From: Campylobacteraceae bacterium
GTDB lineage: Bacteria > Campylobacterota > Campylobacteria > Campylobacterales > Sulfurovaceae
Direction of reading: 5' to 3'
Assembly: GCA_027083075.1 (NCBI GenBank)
Contig: JALWQQ010000196.1
Location: forward strand, 1 to 14,467
Length of the DNA stretch: 14,467 nt
Part shown: piece after piece, positions 1-8,654 of the stretch
Position numbering within the stretch: position 1 is the first letter of the stretch
Layout of the letters: every line of letters begins with the position of its first letter
Program-made: the position numbers and the translations under genes
Notes under the pieces: model-generated
The model's input: only the letters and a program-made list of their open reading frames with translations
What the model was told of the DNA's origin: nothing
Databases searched by the model: none

Positions 1-637
1 CATCAAACCCTACGATCGTCAACTCAAAACAGAGGATTTCGAAGGCAATTCCGTAACGATCGCACTGCCGGAGGGGGTCGAAACAACACGGATGGCGGAG
101 CACTTCTTCAACCTTGCCAAGCGCGCCAAAAAGAGAGCGAAAAATCTTGCGATAGAGCGTCGCAATTTGAGTGAAAAAAAGGCGTTTTACGAACGTTTGG
201 CGCAAGCGATCGAAGCGGCAACCGATCTGCACACACTGGAGATCTTAGCACCCAAACGCGGCAAAGCGATGCGAAAAAAGGCAAAGCAGCGTTTTGGGGA
301 GCTCTTCTGGATCGAAGGACACAAGATCATCGTCGGGCGCAATGCCAAAGAGAACCAAGCGATCCTCGAAGCAGCAAAAGCAAACGATATCTGGATGCAT
401 GTACGCGAGATACCGGGCGCACATCTCATCATCCGCACCGACAAACAGCAGCTTCCCGACTCGCTCTTAGAGGCAGCTGCCAAACTCTGTGTCGACTTCA
501 GTACCGCCAAGGCGGGGAACTACTTGGTTGATTATACAAAACGAAAATTTGTCAAACTCAAAGAGGGGGCGCACGTAGAGTACGACAAGTACCGTACGAT
601 TGCGATACTCAAAGAGGGTATCGAGATACGAGCGTAG
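1..637 (+). CDS. NFACT-family protein (RqcH/FbpA-like), 3' end only
   Basis: The reading frame is open from the left edge, so this is the C-terminal part of a longer gene; the ATG at 92 is internal, because codons before it (IKPYDRQLKTEDFEG...) already read like the end of the NFACT-N region. A Lys/Arg-rich helical stretch (NLAKRAKKRAKNLAIERRNL) looks like the coiled-coil linker. It is followed by an NFACT-R (DUF814) domain with GHKIIVGRNAKEN, NDIWMHVREIPGAHLIIR and VDYTKRKFVKLKEGAHVEY. In the family, RqcH and its relatives bind the 50S subunit with peptidyl-tRNA and take part in ribosome-associated quality control by adding C-terminal Ala tails; others were named fibronectin-binding proteins. 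The assignment to the family is strong from the NFACT-R motifs. Whether this member makes Ala tails cannot be judged because the N-terminal half is outside the window. It ends with TAG just before the cdsA promoter. Confidence 0.88.
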   Translation, partial: IKPYDRQLKTEDFEGNSVTIALPEGVETTRMAEHFFNLAKRAKKRAKNLAIERRNLSEKKAFYERLAQAIEAATDLHTLEILAPKRGKAMRKKAKQRFGELFWIEGHKIIVGRNAKENQAILEAAKANDIWMHVREIPGAHLIIRTDKQQLPDSLLEAAAKLCVDFSTAKAGNYLVDYTKRKFVKLKEGAHVEYDKYRTIAILKEGIEIRA

Positions 638-640
638 ATA

Positions 641-649
641 TGCTATAAT
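641..649 (+). promoter_or_regulatory. extended -10 promoter for cdsA-dxr
   Basis: TGCTATAAT fits an extended -10 box (TGnTATAAT). It lies 4 bp after the NFACT stop codon and 28 bp before the cdsA ATG, so the predicted transcript start is near 656. No -35 box stands out, which is normal for the Campylobacterota housekeeping sigma factor. Confidence 0.7.
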
Positions 650-677
650 CGCTCCAAAAAGAGGGGTTTTGCTTTCG

Positions 678-1418
678 ATGCTAAAAACACGACTTCTGAC
701 GGCGGTGGCGCTAATCGTAGTGGTGGCAACCGTCGGCTACTTGGACAACTTTACGCTTACTTGGCTCTTTTTCGGCATTGTGGCGCTCTTCGCCTTTCAT
801 GAAGCGCTTCGACTCTTTGAGATCAAAAATAGCAGTCTCTATCTCTATGCGCTACTCTTATGGCTTGTCGCCTATCTCCACCCCTATCCCGAAGATCTCT
901 TTTTTCTCGCCGCTATTATCGTCGGTGCAACCGTCGCCTATCGTCCCCAAAGCGATGCGAAACTGTTACTACCCTTCCTCTATCCCCTCGGGGCAAGCTT
1001 CTTCTTTTTAGTACTCTACGAAGAGGTGGGGATGGAGGCGCTCGTATGGCTCTTGATCGTCGTCGCCTCTACCGATACCTTCGCCTACTTTGTCGGCAAG
1101 GCGATCGGCAAGCGAAAATTTTCCGACACCAGCCCCAATAAAACGATAGAAGGTGTGGCAGGCGGGGTGCTCTTTGCCACCCTTTTCGGTACGCTTTACG
1201 GCACAACGCTCCTTTCACTTCCAATAGCACTCATTGTCTCGTTACTCAGTGCCGTCGCCTCTGTCTTCGGGGATCTTTTCGAAAGTTACCTCAAACGCCA
1301 AGCGGGGGTCAAAGATAGCGGCGATCTGCTGCCGGGGCATGGCGGCATACTCGATCGCATCGACGGCTATCTCTTCGCCGCACCGATCATGACACTACTT
1401 GTGAGGCTCTTTGCGTGA
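678..1418 (+). CDS. cdsA: phosphatidate cytidylyltransferase
   Basis: CdsA makes CDP-diacylglycerol from phosphatidic acid and CTP, the branch-point step of phospholipid synthesis in the inner membrane. The 246-aa product starting at ATG 678 is highly hydrophobic with several membrane segments (beginning LLTAVALIVVVATVGYL). It carries the family motifs SPNKTIEGVAGG (about residues 153-164) and the C-terminal signature GDLFESYLKR, then GVKDSGDLLPGHGGILDRID. The frame is open back to 600, but that extension would run through the TATAAT box and adds charged residues before the first membrane segment, so I chose 678; GAGGGG at 661-666 is a distant, weak ribosome site. The stop TGA overlaps the GTG start of dxr (GTGA), indicating co-translation. 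Confidence 0.93.
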   Translation: MLKTRLLTAVALIVVVATVGYLDNFTLTWLFFGIVALFAFHEALRLFEIKNSSLYLYALLLWLVAYLHPYPEDLFFLAAIIVGATVAYRPQSDAKLLLPFLYPLGASFFFLVLYEEVGMEALVWLLIVVASTDTFAYFVGKAIGKRKFSDTSPNKTIEGVAGGVLFATLFGTLYGTTLLSLPIALIVSLLSAVASVFGDLFESYLKRQAGVKDSGDLLPGHGGILDRIDGYLFAAPIMTLLVRLFA

Positions 1419-2512
1419 GCATCGTCATTCTCGGCTCTACCGGCTCTATCGGCATCAATGCACTTGCGCTTTGCGATGCACACGAGATCGAAGTCGAAGC
1501 GCTTGTGGCAGGTAGAAATATCGATCTACTCAACGAACAGATCCGACGCTTTCATCCGCGCATGGTCGCCATCGCCGATGCTGCAGATGCACGCAAGGTG
1601 GCACACAACGATGTGCGCAGCGGCACAGAGGGAATACTCTCACTGATCGAAGAGAGCCAAAGCGAGATCGTGCTCAACGCACTTGTCGGTTTTGCGGGAC
1701 TCTTGCCTACCCTCAAAGCGATCGAAGCAGGCAAACGCATTGCCCTTGCCAACAAAGAGTCGCTGGTAGCCGGCGGTATGCTGATCGACACCTCGCACAT
1801 CATCCCTGTCGATAGCGAACACTTCGCCTTGCGCTATCTGATGAACGGGAAAGAGTTTCGCAAACTCTACATCACCGCAAGCGGCGGCGCCTTCAGAGAC
1901 TGGGAACTCGAAAAGATCGAAACGGCAAGCTTTGCCGATGCGCTGAAGCATCCCAACTGGTCGATGGGCGACAAGATCACGATCGATAGTGCTACGATGA
2001 CCAATAAACTTTTTGAGCTCCTAGAAGCCAAATGGCTCTTCGACTCCACCGCCGTCGATGCGCTGATAGAGCGCAGCTCTACGGTACATGCACTTATTGC
2101 CTACACGGACGGCTCAACCGTAGCACATATGGCAAGTACCGATATGAAGCTACCGATCGCCTTGGCACTCGGTATCGAACCCAAAAGTCCCGTCGTACCC
2201 GAAACCGATCCGCTTACGCTCTCACCTCTGCGTTTCGAAGCGATAGATGAGAGGCGCTACCCCATCTGGCAGATCAAGACACACCTGTTGCAACATCCAC
2301 ATCTTGGCGTCGTTATTAATGCCGCCAATGAAGTCGCTATCGAAGCCTTTAAAAAAGAGCGATGCAGCTTTTTCGGTATGAGCGACATCGTTTTGGATGC
2401 CTATAAGCATTTTGAAGATGTCGTTCCAAGCAGTATTGAAGATGTTGTCAAAATCGATGAAGAGGTAAGAAACTATGTGCGAATGAGCAACGGAGTAATG
2501 AGCAATGAGTAA
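1415..2512 (+). CDS. dxr: 1-deoxy-D-xylulose 5-phosphate reductoisomerase
   Basis: Dxr (IspC) converts DXP to 2-C-methyl-D-erythritol 4-phosphate with NADPH, the committed step of the MEP isoprenoid pathway. The 365-aa protein begins with the nucleotide-binding motif ILGSTGSIG (5-13). It has the metal ligands D133 and E135 in PVDSEHF, the flexible-loop region ASGGAFRDW (155-163) with HPNWSMGDKITIDSATM after it, E204 in LLEAKWLF, and INAANEVAIEAF near the C-terminus. The start is GTG, fixed by the Rossmann motif beginning at residue 3 and by the 4-bp overlap with cdsA. The last residues (RMSNGVMSNE) do not look like enzyme sequence: they are encoded by the heptad arm (about AATGAGN units) of the repeat element that follows, so the natural C-terminus was probably replaced or extended by it. 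Confidence 0.95.
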   Translation: MSIVILGSTGSIGINALALCDAHEIEVEALVAGRNIDLLNEQIRRFHPRMVAIADAADARKVAHNDVRSGTEGILSLIEESQSEIVLNALVGFAGLLPTLKAIEAGKRIALANKESLVAGGMLIDTSHIIPVDSEHFALRYLMNGKEFRKLYITASGGAFRDWELEKIETASFADALKHPNWSMGDKITIDSATMTNKLFELLEAKWLFDSTAVDALIERSSTVHALIAYTDGSTVAHMASTDMKLPIALALGIEPKSPVVPETDPLTLSPLRFEAIDERRYPIWQIKTHLLQHPHLGVVINAANEVAIEAFKKERCSFFGMSDIVLDAYKHFEDVVPSSIEDVVKIDEEVRNYVRMSNGVMSNE

Positions 2513-2612
2513 CCGAAAGAAAACAACTAAAGCGTTGCAGGGCAACGCATATCGAAATTCTTCATTCCTTATTCCTTATTCCTCATTTGAAAATCTCCTA
2601 AGGAGATTTTCA
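2482..2612 (+). repeat. composite palindromic heptad-repeat element, copy A
   Basis: Parts in order: a purine heptad arm of degenerate AATGAG-type units (about 2482-2510) that encodes the tail of dxr; a mini-hairpin GCGTTGC-AGG-GCAACGC (2532-2548); four pyrimidine heptads CTTCATT, CCTTATT, CCTTATT, CCTCATT (2560-2587), which in reverse complement read as the same AATGAG/AATAAG type; and a perfect hairpin TGAAAATCTCC-TAA-GGAGATTTTCA (2588-2612) ending on the A of the next ATG. A second copy with the same core and last hairpin but different heptads lies at 3145-3367. The two copies share 21 of 23 bases across the core (2529-2551 versus 3263-3285). Confidence 0.85.
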
Positions 2613-2615
2613 TGA
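2505..2615 (+). CDS. possible 36-aa leader peptide of element A
   Basis: An uninterrupted frame runs from ATG 2505 (overlapping the dxr end by 8 bp, GGAG 9 bases upstream) to TGA 2613-2615. The TGA overlaps the ATG of the hydrolase gene as ATGA. The peptide begins MSNRKKTTKALQGNAY and ends ENLLRRFS. The frame in element B shares KALQxNAY and ENLxRRFS and the same stop overlap. A ribosome translating it would open the hairpin that covers the ribosome site of the next gene and end where it must restart. The conserved peptide ends follow from conserved DNA, so they do not prove translation. No known function is recognised; it may be only an open frame in a repeat. Confidence 0.35.
   Translation: MSNRKKTTKALQGNAYRNSSFLIPYSSFENLLRRFS
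2588..2612 (+). promoter_or_regulatory. RBS-sequestering hairpin before the hydrolase gene
   Basis: Perfect 11-bp stem TGAAAATCTCC / GGAGATTTTCA with a 3-base TAA loop. The AAGGAG ribosome site (2600-2605) sits in the loop edge and 3' arm, 6 bases before ATG 2612. Folding of the mRNA would hide the ribosome site and the first base of the start codon. Confidence 0.65.
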
Positions 2616-3160
2616 AAGTCCTTATCTTGCACGGGTGGGGCGGTAGCGACTACCCGCACTGGCAAGCACACTTGGCGATGGAGATCGCCAAGCGCTACGG
2701 CACGGTGAGTTTTCCGCTGATACAACACCCTCACTACCCTTCCAAAAACCGATGGGTCAAGGAGGTGCGTGCAGCACTTGAGGATTTTCGTCCCGATACG
2801 GTTGTCTGCCACTCGCTTGCCAATACCTTATGGTTTTGGCTCTGCGAGATGCGTATCGCACCGCAGATCAAACGCCTCTTTATGGTCTCGCCGCCAAGTC
2901 TGCACACCTCCGAAGAGGTGCTTAAAAGCTTCTACCCCGCGCCGATGCCCGAAACCCTTTGCGCCGAAGAGGTTACACTCTTTGTCTCCGATAACGACCC
3001 GTGGATCGAGATAGACGAAGCCAAACAAATCACCGAACACTACGATGCTGCACTGCATATACTGCATGATGCGGGACATATCAATACCGAGAGCGGATTT
3101 GGAAAGTGGGAAGAGATAGAAAAATCGGTCTTATCCGATTTTTCAGTGAAGAGTGAATAG
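2612..3160 (+). CDS. RBBP9/YdeN-family serine hydrolase (alpha/beta fold)
   Basis: The 182-aa protein has the compact single-domain layout of the RBBP9/YdeN family. HGWGG at residues 7-11 forms the oxyanion region. The nucleophile Ser68 lies in VCHSLAN, a GxSxG variant with Cys in the first position. SDNDPW (126-131) supplies the acidic residue and GHINTESGFGKW (155-166) the catalytic His156. Members are small cytoplasmic carboxylesterase-like hydrolases of poorly known substrate, and no substrate can be given here. There is no signal peptide. The start ATG is fixed by the MKVLILHGWGG beginning and AAGGAG 6 bases upstream, which lies inside a hairpin. The last residues (about KSVLSDFSVKSE) are encoded by a hairpin and by the AGTGAAG heptads of element B. 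The gene sits between two copies of the same repeat element, so it may have been inserted between dxr and tsaD. Confidence 0.87.
   Translation: MKVLILHGWGGSDYPHWQAHLAMEIAKRYGTVSFPLIQHPHYPSKNRWVKEVRAALEDFRPDTVVCHSLANTLWFWLCEMRIAPQIKRLFMVSPPSLHTSEEVLKSFYPAPMPETLCAEEVTLFVSDNDPWIEIDEAKQITEHYDAALHILHDAGHINTESGFGKWEEIEKSVLSDFSVKSE
3119..3144 (+). terminator. hairpin overlapping the 3' end of the hydrolase gene
   Basis: Perfect 10-bp inverted repeat GAAAAATCGG-TCTTAT-CCGATTTTTC inside the last codons of the hydrolase gene. The descending arm ends in five T, so it could weakly terminate transcription or protect the mRNA 3' end. Its outer GAAAAATC resembles the outer GAAAATC of the two RBS hairpins, suggesting it belongs to the same element family. 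Confidence 0.45.
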
Positions 3161-3176
3161 AAAATAGTTACAGTAT

Positions 3177-3200
3177 GCTTTTCTTCGAAAAGCTTTTATT
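3177..3200 (+). terminator. candidate intrinsic terminator after the hydrolase gene
   Basis: GCTTTTC-TTC-GAAAAGC followed by TTTTATT, 16 bp after the hydrolase stop. The stem is 7 bp and only moderately GC-rich, so it is a weak candidate. If it works, tsaD needs a promoter in 3200-3350, and none with a clear -10 box is visible. Confidence 0.45.
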
Positions 3201-3226
3201 GAAAAATGACGCATGAGGAGCAAACA

Positions 3227-3370
3227 GTGAAAAACCAAAAACAGATCCACTTATTATTAATCAAAGCGTTGCAAAGCAACGCATACCCAACCCCTTCACC
3301 CTTCACCCTTCACCCTTCACCCTTCACTCTTCACTCTTCACTTGAAAATCTCCCAAGGAGATTTTCATGA
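3227..3370 (+). CDS. possible 47-aa leader peptide of element B
   Basis: GTG 3227 has a good ribosome site, GAGGAG, with 6-base spacing. The frame then stays open through the core hairpin and all seven heptads and stops at TGA 3368-3370, overlapping the tsaD ATG as ATGA. The peptide begins MKNQKQIHLLLIKALQSNAY. It contains two copies of PSPFTLH (three heptads make 21 bases, seven codons) and ends SSLENLPRRFS. The strong ribosome site, the stop position and the shared ends with the frame in element A favour a translated leader over chance. No protein family is recognised, the composition is repeat-driven, and no function as a protein is claimed. Confidence 0.42.
   Translation: MKNQKQIHLLLIKALQSNAYPTPSPFTLHPSPFTLHSSLENLPRRFS
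3343..3367 (+). promoter_or_regulatory. RBS-sequestering hairpin before tsaD
   Basis: Perfect 11-bp stem TGAAAATCTCC / GGAGATTTTCA with a CAA loop. AAGGAG (3355-3360) lies 6 bases before ATG 3367 and mostly in the 3' arm. It is identical to the hairpin before the hydrolase gene except for one loop base (T to C). Confidence 0.65.
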
Positions 3371-4380
3371 TCCTCAGCATCGAGTCCAGCTGCGATGACA
3401 GTTCTATCGCCGTTACGGAAATCGACACCTATAAGCTTCTATGGCATAAAAAGATCTCTCAAGAGACCGAACATAGCCGTTACGGTGGCGTGGTGCCGGA
3501 GCTTGCCAGCAGACTACATGCAGTGGCGTTGCCCAAACTGCTTGAAGAGACTAAGCCCTATTTCCCCGAAATCAAAGCTGTTGCCGTCACCAACCGTCCC
3601 GGTCTGGGCGTAACGCTGATGGAGGGGATCGCTATGGCAAAGAGTCTGGCTGCCTTTCTCGATATCCCCGTTATCCCGGTGCATCACCTTAAGGGGCATA
3701 TCTACTCGCTCTTCATCGAAAAAGCGACACGTTTTCCGATGCTTGTCGTTCTGCTCTCCGGAGGACACACCATGGTCGTTCGCGTAGAGGATTTTGACAC
3801 GATGGAGATCCTCGCTACGACGATGGATGACAGTGTAGGCGAAAGTTTTGACAAATGCGCCAAGATGATGGGGCTTGGCTATCCGGGCGGGCCCATCATC
3901 GAAGCACTTGCCAAAGAAGGCGACGAAAACCGTTTTGAGCTTCCCGTACCGCTTCGCAATGCCAAAGAGATCGCCTTTTCGCTTTCGGGGCTCAAAAATG
4001 CGGTGCGCCTAAGCATCGCCTCACTTGGGGGTGCGGAGCGGATGTCCCACCAAGAGAAGTGCAACCTTGCCGCCTCGTTTCAAAAGACGGTAGCGCTCCA
4101 CCTGCTTCAAAAGTGCAAAAAGCTCTTTGTGCGCGAGCCGATAGAAGATGTTGCCTTGGTAGGCGGCGTTGCCGCCAATGCCTATCTGCGCAGCCGTTTC
4201 GATGCACTCTGCAGCGAAACAGGTAAACGACTCCACACCGTACCGCTACGCTTCTGTGCTGACAATGCCGCGATGATCGGACGCTATGCGATCGACGCCT
4301 ATGAGAGAAAGGCGTTTGTTTCGCCAAGCGAACTGGATATGGAGACGACACGCAAACTTCGCCCCGACACGCTGCTATAG
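3367..4380 (+). CDS. tsaD: tRNA N6-adenosine threonylcarbamoyltransferase
   Basis: TsaD (formerly Gcp/YgjD) transfers the threonylcarbamoyl group from TC-AMP to A37 of ANN-decoding tRNAs, working with TsaB and TsaE in the cytoplasm. The 337-aa product has the complete ASKHA-type fold motifs: ILSIESSCDDSS at the N-terminus, HSRYGGVVPELASRLH (36-51), the metal ligands H107 and H111 in VHHLKGHIYS, LLSGGHTMV (129-137), DDSVGESFDKCAKMMGLGYPGG (154-175), FSLSGLKNAV, VGGVAANAYLR, and the third metal ligand D299 in CADNAAMIG. Length is normal for bacteria. The start is fixed by the family's N-terminus and AAGGAG, though that ribosome site lies in a hairpin. No usual threonylcarbamoylation partner is adjacent. 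The gene is generally essential in bacteria, which makes the repeat-laden leader notable. Confidence 0.96.
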   Translation: MILSIESSCDDSSIAVTEIDTYKLLWHKKISQETEHSRYGGVVPELASRLHAVALPKLLEETKPYFPEIKAVAVTNRPGLGVTLMEGIAMAKSLAAFLDIPVIPVHHLKGHIYSLFIEKATRFPMLVVLLSGGHTMVVRVEDFDTMEILATTMDDSVGESFDKCAKMMGLGYPGGPIIEALAKEGDENRFELPVPLRNAKEIAFSLSGLKNAVRLSIASLGGAERMSHQEKCNLAASFQKTVALHLLQKCKKLFVREPIEDVALVGGVAANAYLRSRFDALCSETGKRLHTVPLRFCADNAAMIGRYAIDAYERKAFVSPSELDMETTRKLRPDTLL

Positions 4381-4407
4381 ACAAGCCGTGCACAAGCACT
4401 ATTTGGG

Positions 4408-4413
4408 TAAAAT
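4408..4413 (+). promoter_or_regulatory. candidate -10 box for gyrB
   Basis: TAAAAT preceded by TTGGG in the 69-bp tsaD-gyrB gap, 36 bp before the gyrB ATG. No -35 box is evident. It is the best -10 match in the gap; start of transcription would be near 4420. Confidence 0.45.
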
Positions 4414-4446
4414 CTATACAATTTACGAGAATTGAAACGGGAGTAG

Positions 4447-6764
<2,318 letters not shown>

Positions 6765-6765
<1 letters not shown>

Positions 6766-8192
6766 TGTTACTTTCGGAACTGGAGGAGCGCGAACGTCGA
6801 TTTAAGTTGGCTATGCGGGCGGGCATACCCGTGCTTTTGTTGGCGGGCTTGGTCTTTTATACGCTCTTTTCTCAACATGAACTCAAGCCTACCCCTTACA
6901 CCGTCGGCATACTACTTGCCATCGTGTTTGTTACCGTCTATTTCAACTACTTTTTAATCGATCTAAGTGTCAAAGAGAGCTTAACCGATCAGACTACCCA
7001 AAGTTTTACCCAAAAAGCCTTTATTACAAAGCTTGGCTCACACCAACCAAAAACGCTGGCGATACTTGTAGTCAAAAATCTACACACCATCAATCGCTTC
7101 TATAGGACAGAGAAGGTTGACCACCTACTCTATACGATTATACACAACCTCGATCTTCATCTAAGCACTTATGGCTGCAAAAATCCTCTCATCGCAAGAC
7201 GCTACGGTGCAGAGTTTCTGATCGCACTCAAAGAAAACAAAGAGGATATCGAGGCAATTCTCAATGCTTTTATGCGCAACAATCGCACTATCGACGATAT
7301 TGAGGTCGATTACACCTTTGCCGTCGTTACGGATGCCCAAGGCGATCTTGAGATACTCTTGAGAGACCTGCACGAAAGGGTTTTTGAAGAGGTTGATACA
7401 GACATACAAAAAGATCGCATTACGCGCAAGGCTTCCGAAGTCGAGGCAGACGAGCTCCGCATCAAAGAAGCGCTACAGCATAAACGCTTACAGTTAAGCT
7501 TCCGACCGCTACTTAATACCAAGAGTCAAAGAGTCGATATCTACGAACTTGCCGTCAAACTCAAAGATACTCAAGGTGAACTCATTTTACCTCGCACCTT
7601 TTTGCCCGTCCTTAACCGCTTGGGACTTGGGCAAGAGTACGATCTGCTTTTGGTCGAAGCGATCGTAAAACTATTGAGATTGACAGATGAAAGCATCTCG
7701 TTTACTTTCAATCTTTCGCCTTTTTCGCTCCGCACCCTGTCGTTTCAAGAGGCGTTCTTTAAACTAATACGACTGCACGAAGTCGATCCCTCTCGTCTTA
7801 TTATCCAACTCTATGAGCGCAAAACCCACCATAACCTCAGCGGCTACTTTGAGACACTCCGGACCTTTCGCCATAAAGGCATACGCATCTGTATCGACAA
7901 CTTTGGCGCCTCCAATGCTTCGATGGAGTATATCAAACATTTCAAGTTCGATATGGTACAGTTCGATCGCGACTATGTAAACAAGATTGACGATACCGCA
8001 CGCTACGCAATGCTTCGATCGCTTGTTACAATGGCACAAAGCTTGGGAACACTGACCGTTGCCAAATGGGTCGATAACGATAAACAAAAAGAGAAGCTTG
8101 AGAGCTTAGGCATCGACTACCTGCAGGGGTACGGTATCGGATCGATCTTGAGCGAAGAGGCGCTTATCGCACAGCACAATCCCCTTAGATAA
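6765..8192 (+). CDS. membrane protein with degenerate GGDEF and EAL domains
   Basis: The 475-aa product has two membrane segments near the N-terminus (about 20-35 and 45-66), a short linker, a GGDEF-like domain (about 70-215) and an EAL-like domain (about 230-470). The GGDEF site reads RRYGAEF (145-151), lacking the GG(D/E)EF signature. In the EAL domain several usual residues are replaced: the EAL motif reads ELA with Lys for Arg (261-265), the first Glu of the ExTE-type motif is Q348, DDFG reads DNFG (378-381), the KxD Lys is Q399, and the AEGVE Glu is K434. Retained are N316, E351, D378 and QGY (454-456). Active members make or break cyclic di-GMP; this one is probably inactive as an enzyme and may sense the nucleotide or act as a scaffold at the inner membrane (inference). 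It overlaps gyrB by 1 bp and is 10 bp before queF, so it seems to be in their transcript. Confidence 0.85.
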
Positions 8193-8202
8193 AAGGAAGA
8201 CG

Positions 8203-8580
8203 ATGAGATACGGCGAAGCGGAGATACGAAACTTTTCGATCGACAATCCTGAAAACTTTTGGCCCAATAACAATCCCGAAAACTATACGATCGATATCGA
8301 GCTACCGGAGTTTATGTGCATGTGCCCGCGCTCGGGTTATCCCGATTTTGCCAAGATCAAACTCAGCTATGTACCCGACAAAACGGTCATAGAGCTCAAG
8401 GCTCTCAAGCTCTATATCAACTCTTTTATGCACCGCTATATCTCGCATGAAGATGCGGCAAACGAAATCTATAATACCCTTTATGAAAAACTCAAACCTC
8501 GCAAGATGAAACTTATCGCCGACTTCAACCCTCGCGGCAATGTCCACACGGTGATCACGATCGACAGTGAAACACGTTGA
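8203..8580 (+). CDS. queF: NADPH-dependent 7-cyano-7-deazaguanine (preQ0) reductase
   Basis: QueF reduces the nitrile of preQ0 to the amine preQ1 with two NADPH, a late step of queuosine biosynthesis before insertion into tRNA. The 125-aa protein is the short, single-domain (type I) form. It has the catalytic Cys41 in MCPRSGYPDFA with D48, the family motif E64-LKALKLY, and H82-E83 in ISHEDAAN. The spacings C41-D48, D48-E64 and E64-E83 match those of the Bacillus enzyme as I recall it (C55, D62, E78, E97). AAGGAAG lies a few bases before the ATG and directly after the stop of the EAL-like gene, so it is the last gene of a gyrB-EAL-queF unit. There is no clear functional link between the three products. 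Confidence 0.95.
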   Translation: MRYGEAEIRNFSIDNPENFWPNNNPENYTIDIELPEFMCMCPRSGYPDFAKIKLSYVPDKTVIELKALKLYINSFMHRYISHEDAANEIYNTLYEKLKPRKMKLIADFNPRGNVHTVITIDSETR

Positions 8581-8624
8581 TATGACACTTTGACATATTT
8601 TCTTTCTGCATCAAGGAGCTACGC

Positions 8625-8630
8625 TATACT
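8625..8630 (+). promoter_or_regulatory. candidate -10 box for the HTH gene
   Basis: TATACT in the 74-bp gap between queF and the HTH gene, 24 bp before its ATG. No -35 box at the right distance; TTGACA at 8590-8595 is about 29 bp away, too far to pair with it. Confidence 0.35.
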
Positions 8631-8654
8631 TGCCGCAAAAAAGGCACACTCAAG

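Larger units (their letters stand above)
3145..3367 (+). repeat. composite palindromic heptad-repeat element, copy B
   Basis: Parts in order: a purine arm AGTGAAGAGTGAA (3145-3157) in the end of the hydrolase gene; a terminator-like hairpin (3177-3200); a spacer; the mini-hairpin GCGTTGC-AAA-GCAACGC (3266-3282); seven tandem heptads, five CCTTCAC then two TCTTCAC (3293-3341); and the hairpin TGAAAATCTCC-CAA-GGAGATTTTCA (3343-3367). The purine arm is the exact reverse complement of TTCACTCTTCACT within the array. The stretch is otherwise non-coding apart from the possible leader frame at 3227-3370. Confidence 0.87.

Noticed and set aside
600..677. Upstream start for cdsA at ATG 600
   Set aside because: It would overlap the NFACT gene and run through the TGCTATAAT promoter, and would add charged residues not expected before the first membrane segment.
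3293..3341. Tandem repeats suggesting a CRISPR array
   Set aside because: Units are only 7 bp, directly abutting, with no spacers and no cas genes nearby.
3992..4399. 135-aa open frame on the - strand across the end of tsaD
   Set aside because: Arg/Cys/His-rich composition typical of a shadow frame; no motif and it overlaps conserved tsaD sequence.
4387..4400. Terminator hairpin GTGC-ACAA-GCAC after tsaD
   Set aside because: Only a 4-bp stem and no proper T-tract.
8590..8595. TTGACA as a -35 box for the HTH gene
   Set aside because: No -10-like hexamer at 16-18 bp; the TATACT at 8625 is 29 bp away.
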